Source of the DNA: Antedon mediterranea | Lineage: Eukaryota > Echinodermata > Crinoidea > Comatulida > Antedonidae | Assembly: GCF_964355755.1 (NCBI RefSeq) | Contig: NC_092678.1 | Coordinates: 1,263,922 to 1,327,921, forward strand | Length of the DNA stretch: 64,000 nucleotides | Direction of reading: 5' to 3' | Shown: piece by piece, positions 33,601 to 43,800 of the stretch | Numbering within the stretch: the stretch's first letter is position 1 | How the letters are laid out: each line of letters opens with the position of its first letter | Notes under the pieces: generated by a model | The model's database searches: none | Told to the model about the DNA's origin: nothing | What the model saw: the letters and a program-made list of their open reading frames with translations, nothing else | Program-made: the position numbers and the translations under genes

Positions 33601-34379
33601 TTGATAATTTCTTAGCGCTTTTGGAATATCTCTACACCGACCATTCTCCAATTGAAGAAGGGGATTCTATCGGTATCATGATACTGGCCGACCGCTTTTG
33701 TCAACCGCGTCTCAAGAATTTATGCGAGTTGTACATCACAAAAGAGGTCGAGGCGGCAAGTGCTAATAGTATCAAAGACGCTGATATTGACGTTATACAA
33801 CTTCTAGAAACATCACAGGTACATAAAAAATGATAATTTTTTTAACTGAAAACTTTGGAATTTAGATATTTATATCCTACTTGTTTCAAATAATGAACTG
33901 TATTGAAAGTAGTTTTTATTTAATTCATAAACACTTATGTAGTAGAATTCCTGTTTAGGACACCCTTATTCAGAGGACACTCTACTGTAATTTAGGAGAC
34001 ATTTTTTTTCAACAACTAATAGAATAAGATATTTAACTATAGCGAACCCTTATTCAGAGGACATGTCTATTATGGAGAAACTTTATTGGGTCTCAAAACT
34101 GTCCCCTTAAATAGAGGTTCTCTATGAGTTACTTTGATAATTATTATATATTCCTTTCTTTATCAGATGTACAACTCAAAACAACTCTCAGATTGGTGCC
34201 TTCATTTCATCTCCACCAATTACACGGCATTTGAACAAAAGGAGGAGTTCACGAATCTAACTGAACCAAATATGGATTTTGTTACCAAGAACCGCTGGCC
34301 TCCAGTCGATTATTTGAAAGAAGTTGAGGAATACGAAAAGATGATGGAAAAATCTGGAGAAAAATGTTCAGTTATGTAA
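27684..34379 (+). CDS. RhoBTB-type atypical Rho GTPase with two BTB domains and a CAAX end (racA-like)
   Basis: Nine coding exons: 27684-27869, 29090-29258, 29397-29536, 29992-30094, 30267-30454, 32317-32503, 32888-33118, 33481-33818, 34167-34379. The product is 584 aa. The GTPase domain is canonical, unlike vertebrate RhoBTB1/2: GDGAVGKS (11-18), effector YVPTVFDNY (33-41), DTAGQ (58-62), NKSD (116-119). A Pro-rich linker follows, then BTB1 (about 220-330, [17 protein letters not shown], split by an Asn/Lys-rich insert), BTB2 (about 393-495, [22 protein letters not shown]) and the RhoBTB C-terminal region ([30 protein letters not shown]). It ends in CSVM, a CAAX box. RhoBTB proteins are cullin-3 adaptors. 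Three ATGs in a row mark the start; introns 1 and 5 contain large minisatellites. Confidence 0.93.
27884..29042. mobile_element. MITE-C remnant expanded by an internal minisatellite
   Basis: Starts tacagtagaaccctttcttt and has right-hand words attcagaggacacccttatt and ttaagggacactattttaag (28974-29020). The same words form the 33.9-kb and 35.1-kb elements. The interior is filled by the ggacacccctgttcat array. Confidence 0.5.
27903..28915. repeat. 16-17-bp minisatellite, RhoBTB intron 1
   Basis: Unit ggacacccctgttcatg and variant ggacacccctattaaca, about 60 copies. Longer higher-order blocks recur: the stretch 27960-28330 resembles 28160-28580. It appears to derive from the ggacac word of MITE-C ends. 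Confidence 0.9.
29721..29795. mobile_element. MITE-C fragment
   Basis: ccccactattaagagcacac ... gtgtcccttaatagagcttc, an imperfect inverted pair in RhoBTB intron 3. Confidence 0.5.
29821..29954. mobile_element. MITE-A copy, left end lost
   Basis: ttgtgcccatatatagacat ... tagtttaatagtgtagacag. RhoBTB intron 3, opposite orientation to 10867-11014. Confidence 0.75.
30698..32133 (+). repeat. 41-bp minisatellite, ~35 copies, RhoBTB intron 5
   Basis: Unit begins aaataaagtagaaccatgtg and ends ctgggcctctgtgggt, with [g/t] and [g/c] variants (tgggt/tggtt; tagaa/tacaa). Every unit carries a sense AATAAA followed by a TG-rich segment. Because 41 is not a multiple of three and the unit has no minus-strand stop, all minus frames stay open; those frames are not genes. 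Confidence 0.97.
32520..32638. mobile_element. MITE-A copy
   Basis: taaagctctgtctacacta ... tttgtcacataaagatagagc. Short version in RhoBTB intron 6, starting just after the donor of the preceding exon. Confidence 0.75.
33941..34127. mobile_element. MITE-C copy
   Basis: agtagaattcctgtttagga and cccttattcagaggacactc at the left; gtccccttaaatagaggttctc at the right, an inverted end. RhoBTB intron 8. Confidence 0.6.
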
Positions 34380-34979
34380 TAGGAATGTGTAAGAAAATGT
34401 GGACAATGTTATTTTCTTTACAGAATTAGATTTTATTGAGAATGTCCAGGTCGACATGATGATAAATTGTTGTGCGACTGTTTTGTTTGAAAATCATGGT
34501 AAACGAATGTAAATAAAAGTCCACATTGCATCATAATACAGATAATAGTTCTATGTTTGTTTAAACAGGGTAACAAAATTAATGTAAATAGAAGTCCAGA
34601 ATGCGGTTGATTAAATGTTCATTACGCTAAAGTATAATTATTGTTATTGAAGTTGAATACTTATTATATCTAGGAATTTAAGGAACACAATATTATTCAT
34701 ATTATATTATAATAGTCAGTATTATATAATAGTCAATAGGGTCTTAATATCTAACACGAAAGTAAATGCAATACATATATAATAATTCACTATTTTGTTA
34801 AAAAATAATATATAGTCTTGTCTATTTTATGTCGCAATATTAATGTGTACTTGAATTTTACTATGCTTATTAAACTTTTTTATTTCTGTGTAAAAAACAA
34901 AAATGAGAAGTTTTGTTAATAAAATTGAATTCTTCAATACTGCAATGTCTATTAAGAATTTCAAGTCAGTTATGCGTAT

Positions 34980-35083
34980 TAAGCTCTGTCCACACTATCG
35001 AAATGTGACAAAAAATGCGATGTGCCTATATATAGACATGATGATGTCATTACACTACCATATTTGGGTTTAGATAGAGCTTT
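34980..35083. mobile_element. MITE-A copy, short
   Basis: taagctctgtccacactatc ... ggtttagatagagctttaa. The right half is abridged. Confidence 0.7.
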
Positions 35084-35088
35084 AATAA

Positions 35089-35215
35089 CAGCAGAACCCT
35101 CATTTAGGACATCACTAATCAGAGGACACATTCCCTAAAACGAACGAAAGGCAATATGATTCACTAGGGCCAATCCTTCCATTGCACTCCTCCATATTAA
35201 GGGAGAACTTTTCTG
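35089..35215. mobile_element. MITE-C copy
   Basis: cagcagaaccctcatttagg and taatcagaggacacattccc at the left; ccatattaagggagaacttt at the right. Confidence 0.55.
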
Positions 35216-35244
35216 TGAAACGAAATTGGTGAAATATATCTCTT

Positions 35245-35382
35245 TAAAGCCCTGCCTACACTATCAAACTAGTTTGACAAACAAAGTATGATGTGCCCAA
35301 ATATGATAGTGATATGACATCATCATTTCCATATATGGGCACATTTTTTGTCACATCAAGTTTGATAGTGTAGACAGCTCTT
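35245..35382. mobile_element. MITE-A copy, complete
   Basis: taaagccctgcctacactat and atagtgtagacagctctt at the ends, about 138 bp. Confidence 0.82.
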
Positions 35383-35460
35383 GACACTAGAGTCAGTGGA
35401 CATTCTTATTAAGAGGATACTGCTATGTCCCTGTGTGCCTCTTTAGCAGCTCCACTTAGT

Positions 35461-36435
35461 TTAGTTAATTCCGATGGCATCTTTGAGACACTTTGCAAAA
35501 GATTTATTTCTGATAGTATAAATTATCGGATTCATAGCAGAGTTCGAATAAAGAACTACAGTTACGTAATAATAAGCCGTTATGAAGGTAGCAGGATTGA
35601 AAGTACAATTACTTAAAATATAAAACGCAAACGTCATCAAAACCAGCGTGTAGGGAATGAAACACAATATGTAGCAGCCAAACACAATAGTTGTTGTTTT
35701 TGTTGCTGCGTCGATCTTGGTTGGTTTCCGCTTAGTGTTTCTCTTGTCGTTGTCAATGGACACAACCCGCCGGTTACTTCTTCTTGCTGTTGTACATATT
35801 TTGTAATTCATTCGAAATAAAATTATTAACATCAGTAGTTGTATCACAGCGTCCAAGAGGATGTATACGTTGATAAGGTCGGTTAACTGCAATGTTGATA
35901 CGGCTGCACCGTACAAGAAACCAACCGACCATCCGCAGTATATCAACGTCTTTATGTGCTCACCAGATGTCAGTTTAATAAAGTGGAACGGATGGACAAT
36001 GGCCGTGTACCTCTCTATTGTGAGAACCATGATATGGAACTGAGAGATGTACATCAACCACCAGAGGATGTGCTGGAAGAACAACGTCATAGGTAGACTG
36101 ATCCGAATGATGTTGTTTAGGATCCAGATGCAGCCAATGATGCCTGTCAGAAGATCAACAATGTTCAGACTTCGTTGAATATGCTTTGTCGTGTGACGAC
36201 ACTCCTTCTTCTTCATGGATACAAAAATCACAAGAGAGTTGCCAATGTTTATGCAAATTGACAGAATTATCCACACTGCCACATACCACAGGTCAACCTC
36301 GGCGTAGGAGATATAGTTTTGTTGGATGCCATTACTTCTATTTGTCATTGTCATGATGTCAGAGAGTTTTTTTGCTTTACAAATGATGGTCAGAGGAATA
36401 TGAAACAGGAATAGAACAAGTACGTGTGTGCACAA
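35461..36435 (-). CDS. Class A (rhodopsin-like) G protein-coupled receptor, orphan
   Basis: An intronless frame of 324 codons with seven hydrophobic segments. Landmarks: GN in TM1 (Gly65-Asn66), Asp94 in NIVDLLTG of TM2, ERY at 141-143, Trp169 in TM4, CFIP (258-261) in TM6 and NPIIY (302-306) in TM7. N-glycosylation is possible at Asn32 (NRS). Translation could start at Met1 with a signal-peptide-like first 20 residues, or at Met28/Met30. The cysteine normally at the top of TM3 and the ECL2 cysteine are both missing, ECL2 is very short (about ten residues) and TM5 lacks its usual proline. Those three traits recall melanocortin/cannabinoid-group receptors. Ligand and closer family are not assigned. 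Confidence 0.85.
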   Translation of the reverse strand: MCTHVLVLFLFHIPLTIICKAKKLSDIMTMTNRSNGIQQNYISYAEVDLWYVAVWIILSICINIGNSLVIFVSMKKKECRHTTKHIQRSLNIVDLLTGIIGCIWILNNIIRISLPMTLFFQHILWWLMYISQFHIMVLTIERYTAIVHPFHFIKLTSGEHIKTLIYCGWSVGFLYGAAVSTLQLTDLINVYILLDAVIQLLMLIILFRMNYKICTTARRSNRRVVSIDNDKRNTKRKPTKIDAATKTTTIVFGCYILCFIPYTLVLMTFAFYILSNCTFNPATFITAYYYVTVVLYSNSAMNPIIYTIRNKSFAKCLKDAIGIN

Positions 36436-37819
36436 GCTACGGATAATGCAAGTTATCTTTGATTTCCTATGTGTACAACAATTTTAATGTAGGTTACAAT
36501 ATTCATCCATTAATTCCATTTCATTGGCAGAGATCACGTTTGACGTAGTAAATGAACCATTGACGTCAGGAATCTAGAGATATATTCCAATGGAGTAAGT
36601 GCGATTTCCTTCGTATGCTTATTTCAGATCAGTTAAACGCTTTGTAGGCCTATATCCACTCTCACCCGTATCCTTAAATAGTTATTCAGGTACTGTACTA
36701 GTAAAGATCACCAGCTTGTTTGGTATGTTTTGCCTAACGAACGGCTATTAACACAATTATCGCGCGTATCAATAAGACCTATCAACGTCAAAACACTAAT
36801 TAATTCCTATCTGTCTTAATAATATCTACGATATCTTTTATCTTTTAATTGATCAAACACAGCGTTGTTTTAGTAAATTTAATAGATTTTCTAAAAGGGT
36901 TTGAAGAGCACTTGACATAGGGTACACAGAGTTAATGAATGTTTGTCAAAAAGATTGGCATTCACATGGTTACTAGGCTATATTTGTTCTTGATAATTTT
37001 GCCTTATTTGGTTTGAGATGATGATCTGATGGAAGAGACGTAGTAGCAGCAATACAAATAGGCCTATCAGATCATTCTTGCTTGCTTGCCAAGATCTAGA
37101 ATGTTCCTAAAGTAATAACATGTTAAATATATGGTATGTCTAATATTAATGTGTTATTATTTTTATAATATGTTATGGTTAACTAATTCTTGAAGAGAGC
37201 ACGTAATTGAAAAATGTTTGTTCTGCGCCTGTGATACCCTCTCAGCTAGATGTCGAGAATGTTTCTTTATAACACAATAGAAGGCTATTGTGAATTATAG
37301 AGAAAAAACAGTAGTCTAATCAGGGAGTTGTAAACTTATTTTACAACTCCCTGGTCTAATTACCGATTAAGTTCGTTGCTTAGATACTGTAAACGATCTC
37401 TAATTTTGAGGGCTCCCTTCATATGATTGGTTGATCGCAAAGAAGGCAGACGATTAGGATGGTAAATGGCTTTTGTAGTTAATGACTTTTATAATATGTA
37501 ACATTTATTCTAGAATGTGTAGAAAGCCTAGGTCCTGCTTATTATTATACACTGCATGTAATCTTACATCTTTCTGAGTAAATCTAGGCCTAGAGGGTAG
37601 GCCGCCTAGTGTTTAGCTAAGCTAGACCCACCATATCAGAGGGTAGGTAGGTAGCCCAGGCCTAGCTAGAGGCCTACTAGGGTCTAGGGCTAGGCCTAAT
37701 GCCATCTAGTTCCTGTCAGTGTCAGGCCGGCCTTTCTATCTAGGCCTAGGTAGGCCTAGGCCTATACTAAATTTAACATTGTAACATTTTATCCTCTTTT
37801 CATTTCAGAAATATTTAGA
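36436..37819. other. Intergenic; TTC41-like 5' flank
   Basis: GGCCTAG-rich towards the right (37580-37770). The first coding exon is preceded by a splice acceptor (catttcag, 37808), so a non-coding exon should lie in this region. A mini inverted repeat is listed separately. Confidence 0.45.
37314..37360. mobile_element. 33-bp inverted-repeat insertion flanked by a 7-bp direct repeat
   Basis: cagggagttgtaaa (37321-37334) pairs exactly with tttacaactccctg (37340-37353) around a 5-base loop. gtctaat flanks both sides (37314-37320 and 37354-37360) like a target-site duplication. The CAGGG end is hAT-like. Confidence 0.7.
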
Positions 37820-40800
37820 ATGGAATTTGATGACTTCCAAAATAAACTGACACTGCGTTCTTTAAAACGTAACTTTAGTGTGCGTCAACCCATTAGACCG
37901 TTCATAAGTTCTACATTCACAGACTTCCAGATTGAAAGAGATCACCTTGTTAAAAATGTATTCCAACAGCTCGATGCAAAAAGCCGCCAGCATGGAACAT
38001 CCTTTTCGCCGATAGACTTGCGATGGGCCATCACAGAGGAACAGCTTAACAGCGGCCATGTTGTCAAGCTTTGTTTAGACTATGTCAACCAATGTGTACC
38101 ATTTTATATCTGTCTTTTGGGGGAGCGATATGGGTCTCACCGATCCCTGGAGGAACCCCCTCTGCCAAAATCCTCCAAAGAGTTAGAAAATGATGCTAAT
38201 TGGCTTGATAAGAATTTTATGAATGCGGCTAAGAATGGGTTTAGTTGGGTCGTGCAGGAATCATTGCAGAACAGCAGCATCACGGAGCTTGAGGTCATCC
38301 AAGCAGCGTTTCTTAATGCCAGCCCACATGTACGATTCTACTTTCGGGAAATGGACGGACTTGAAGATTTATTTTCAGACCTCACAGAAGAATGGAGAGA
38401 AGAAAAGTTAAAGGTACTTTCATTTTCTACCTCAAATAATATTCTATATTTTCCAAAGGGGTCATTTCACGCGTGTGTAATTAAACATTTTTTATAGGTA
38501 CAGTAACCGTGTCTATAGCCAATGTTTGATGCAGAGGCTATTGACATTGTACAGTAACTGTGTCTATAGCCAATGTTTGATGAAGAGGCTATTGACATTG
38601 TACAGTAGCTGAGCATTCATCATCGGTATGGTCAATGGTGCAACAAGGGGAATGCGCTGTTTGGAGCCCATCATACTAAGCCTCGGTATTACAGTATGTG
38701 GGAGTATTTTTTTAACCAGGACTGGCAGTTGTTCTTATCAGTAATTGACCCCTGTTCTCACCAGTAACCGCACGCCTCATACACTAATACTGATTTTTTA
38801 TTTTAATATTTAATAGTTGTTTAGAAGTGAGAGTGAATATGCAGAGCTGAAGATGGCTGATCTTAAGAAGCGTATCACCAACAAAGGATTACAAGTTGAA
38901 TTCTTCCGCTCACCAGAGCAGTTAGGAGATCTGATTCTGAAAGACTGGAAAGAAATAATAAATGAATGCTATCCACCAATTACATTGCTTCTAAACGAAT
39001 ATGGTAATTGTAATTAGTGTTCACATTTTCCTAATCAACACACACATGCTAACACTACCAGGTGGCATTATCTAGGATAAGAACGCCCTGGGTTGTTCCC
39101 ATGCAGACTACACTATTGTAGATCTCAATCTGGATTTACAGACTGCTTGTGTGAACCAGGCCTTAGAATTGAAATATAGGTCTCTGCCATCACCAATTTC
39201 TGAAACATTTAAACACAATTGTTTAATTGTTCTGTCTTTTATGCAGGAAAGGAATATTTTGACGATTGGTGCGCGCATCAAGCATTAGCTGCCACAAGAA
39301 CACATCAGTATGTCACAAGTACCAAGACCCTTGACCTGTTTGAGAAGTTAAACAGTAATGCTGTGGATACTCAAGAAGACCAGTACGACTCACCAGATGA
39401 TGTAGAATCTGTCAAAGAAAAGTGAGTTTAGAAGCTGCTGTTGGATCATGGTTTCATCTCTATAATTTAGTTGATATTTGTACACAAATTTATTCTCTGT
39501 ATTGTATTTTATTTGTGCCTTCAAAAAAATACTAGTACATTACGAAGAATTATTTTCCATAAAGGTTCATCAAAGTTTTTCAAGCCCTTTCATGGAACAT
39601 AAAGTGTGCATATTGTGATTCTCTTCTGAAGTTTTGTCTACACTTGTGATGTACCCATATGAACACGATAATGTCATATCACTACCATATTTGGCCACAT
39701 CACACCTCTTTTGTCAAACTAGTTAGATAGTGTAGACAGATATTTAGACTCTAAATTAAAACTATTTTATTTATATTTTTTAGGTCTGAAGATTCACCTT
39801 CTGTAATGGTTATTGTTGGCAAGAGAGGATCTGGCAAAACAGCATTGCTTGCCAATTGGATCAAGCAGTTCAAACAGGTTCATTCTGGCATGATGCTCTT
39901 GTCCCACTTTGTTGGAAGCAGTGCTCAAAGTCTTGATATCACGACATTCATGCGGCGTGTGACCTTTGAACTCAGGGAAAATTATTCAAGTATGTAATAA
40001 AAAATCAGACTTTTTTCTTCATGTTAAGTTATTTTTTGCATCTAAGAGAAAGAAGCAAAAACTCTGGCTCTGGTCTTACTGTTTAAATTCCTAATGTCTT
40101 TCTTAATATTAGAAATTCTGTTCCACCATCAACCATGAATAATGAACATTCCCAGAGCTGTTAATACTGTCTTTTGTAATACTGCTGGTAAAAAAATATA
40201 AAAATTGAGGCTTTGCATAATGCGCTATATAAACCAAATTTATTCTGACTGATTGAACTACGGTAGGCTAGGCGGCCTAGCTAGGCGGCCTAGCTAGGTC
40301 TAGACTCAGGAGGTGTAGGAAGACACCACCAAAGCTCATGTAGTGGGTAAAAGACCTTTTTTTTTATAGACGATGAAAGTGAGGAGTTACATAGACAAGA
40401 TAGAAATGATATGGATTTCAACAGCTTAAGCGAGGCCTTCTCAGCAGCTCTCCTGATGGGACCTTGCATCTTGGTAATAGACGGTCTGGATGAACTGAGT
40501 GGAAGCTACTCGGCAAACGCTCAGCAGGTATGATTATAATAATGTCTGAAAGCTTACCACTAAGAAGTAAAATTTTGACATGACTTCTTAACAGACTACC
40601 AATCCAGTTTCTGTAGCCAATCTCAAACGTTTGATTATTATGATTTCATATATGTGGTATTAAATTCAGGTTATAAATGTTTTCATAGGTGAAAGAGATG
40701 ACGTGGCTGCCAAATCCAATTCCACAACATTGCAAGATCATTGTCTCAACCGTCAAATCAGACTTATCGTACAAGTCACTCGTTTCACGTCCAGACTGCA

Positions 40801-43800
40801 TGGTTTATTGCCTTCCGATACTGTCCGATTCCACTTCAAAAACAGCTATTATGAAATCCCATTTTAAAAGTATAATGACCCAACATATTGACCAGGCTCT
40901 CAGGTGTCCATTGAATGACCGTCCACTGTTTCTCACAATTATTGCCAACGAATTGAGCATATCTGACTCGTGTGAACTAGACAATATGCTAGCACAGTAT
41001 TGTGAATGTACAACGTTTCGTGAATTATGGCGGTGTATTATTGATAACTGGTGTAAGACATATGGCTGGCAACGAGATGGGTTTAGATCATCCAATTCAT
41101 CAGGCTCTAACACAGGTAGGTTTTCTAAATAAGAATGTGAAAATACACTAAACACTAATTTAAAACATATCAATTAAGCCCTTTATTTTTCACATCAATT
41201 ACACATTTTGTTGGGAATTAAGTTCTTTTTTTTCACTCCTAGAATCAAGTTTGTCAGGCTGGGTAGCAGACTTACTCTGCCTCCTTGCAACATCCAGGCA
41301 AGGCATGTCGGAACCTGAGCTGCTCAGCTGTTTGAAACTGTTAGGCTACTCTGGTCAGACAGAGGTGACTCGTTTTGATTTTGCCAGATTTCGTCTAGCT
41401 ACTCAACACTGTTTGTTTGAAACACCTGACGGGATTATTGCGTTCTTCCACAACCACCTACGAGAGGCGGTGGAACACGCTTTATTAGGTAAGTTAAATG
41501 TTAGGTATCACAGCGTCAAATCTTTTCAACTACATATCACCAGATCGCAATGTTAATAGCTTATGAAAGAGTAGACTCCAGTAGCATCATACATAGTTAT
41601 TAAGCTAAGGGAACACTTACCCTTTAAATTTAATCATACTCTTCTCTAGTGTGATTGATGGACACAGCTACATGTGACTAAACCAGCAGAACATGTTAAT
41701 GTGTATATTATTATTTAAATTATAGGTGTTTTTGGAACTGGTGCATCAGACAATCTGATTGGCTCGTCCTCTGTCCTCATGCAGTCTGTTCTTCATCGTC
41801 AAAAGCAGTTCTATAGTGACATCATTGCAAAATATTTCTGGGAACAACCTCACTGCATCAGACGAACATTTGAGTTACCTTGGCAATTGGATAAAATTGG
41901 GGACACGGAGTCACTTTCGAATGTTCTTTCACAGCCAGAGTTAGTAAAAATTTATTTTAAATGTTGATTTGGTCAAAAGATTTTACAAGAGTTAAGAATA
42001 GAGGTTGTGGGGTTTAATTAGCTTCCTTCTAAAACAACCTTGTACATAAATTAATTTTGCCATGATTGAAGAATGTGGGTTACTATGCTTTGAAGATTGA
42101 AGTATGTGGGTTACTATGCTTTAAAGATTGAAATATGTGGGTTACTATGCTTTAAAGATTGAAATATGTGGGTTACTATGCTTTGAAGATTGAAGTATGT
42201 GGGTTACTATGCTTTAAAGATTGAAGTATGTGGGTTACTATGCTTTGAAGATTGAAGTATGTGGGTTACTATGCTTTGAAGATTGAAGTATGTGGGTTAC
42301 TATGCTTTGAAGATTGAAATATGTGGGTTACTATGCTTTGAAGATTGAAGTATGTGGGTTACTATGCTTTAAAGATTGAAGTATGTGGGTTACTATGCTT
42401 TGAAGATTGAAGTATGTGGGTTACTATGCTTTGAAGATTGAAGTATGTGGGTTACTATGCTTTGAAGATTGAAGTATGTGGGTTACTATGCTTTGAAGAT
42501 TGAAGTATGTGGGTTACTATGCTTTAAAGATTGAAGTATGTGGGTTACTATGCTTTGAAGATTGAAGTATGTGGGTTACTATGCTTTGAAGATTGAAGTA
42601 TGTGGGTTACTATGCTTTGAAGATTGAAGTATGTGGGTTACTATGCTTTAAAGATTGAAGTATGTGGGTTACTATGCTTTGAAGATTGAAGTATGTGGGT
42701 TACTATGCTTTGAAGATTGAAGTATGTGGGTTACTATGCTTTGAAGATTGAAATATGTGGGTTACTATGCTTTGAAGATTGAAGTATGTGGGTTACTATG
42801 CTTTAAAGATTGAAGTATGTGGGTTACTATGCTTTGAAGATTGAAGTATGTGGGTTACTATGCTTTGAAGATTGAAGTATGTGGGTTACTATGCTTTGAA
42901 GATTGAAGTATGTGGGTTACTATGCTTTGAAGATTGAAGTATGTGGGTTACTATGCTTTAAAGATTGAAGTATGTGGGTTACTATGCTTTGAAGATTGAA
43001 GTATGTGGGTTACTATGCTTTGAAGATTGAAATATGTGGGTTACTATGCTTTGAAGATTGAAGTATGTGGGTTACTATGCTTTGAAGATTGAAGTATGTG
43101 GGTTACTATGCTTTGAAGATTGAAGTATGTGGGTTACTATGCTTTGAAGATTGAAGTATGTGGGTTACTATGCTTTGAAGATTGAAGTATGTGGGTTACT
43201 ATGCTTTGAAGATTGAAGTATGTGGGTTACTATGCTTTGAAGATTGAAGTATGTGGGTTACTACAGTATGCTTTGAAGATACTAATGTGTGATGTTTATC
43301 TTCATAGAGAGCCAGTTGCTTTTTTTGCAACATAAAGTTTGATAGTGTAGAAAGAGCTTAAGGATAAATACAATAGTTTGAAAATCATGCAATTTTGTTT
43401 TTTTACAGCATGTTCTTGTCAATGTATGGTGAAGACGGCAACCACCAGACAGCTTTGAAGATTGAGTTAATGGAATATTGGAAGGTGTTGCTTAACCATC
43501 ATGAACCTTATGACCCTGCTCAAATATACAAGGATATGGTGCTCATTGCAATGCAAAAACATACATACTTAGAAAAGGTACACTCCCTCAGGTTCCCACC
43601 CATATTCTGTTGCACGTACAGTAGCTTCTTATGTATTAGCCATTGCTTTATATTCTGTGCTGTCATATCACAGGTTTTTTTTTTGCATAAATGCCGATTT
43701 ACACAGACAAGCAGTATTGGTAAGCGGAAAACGTGTAGCTTCTCCCCACAAGAATCTCTGTCTATCCTGAGTGAAAGCGCCCGTCCACTGCACGTTGTGT

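Larger units (their letters stand above)
34380..35460. other. RhoBTB 3' flank and intergenic, with three inverted-repeat elements
   Basis: Contains the RhoBTB 3' UTR (unresolved end), two MITE-A copies and one MITE-C copy listed separately. No coding exon seen. Confidence 0.5.

Noticed and set aside
42066-43280. CRISPR-like array
   Set aside because: Units are contiguous with no unique spacers, and the context is eukaryotic.
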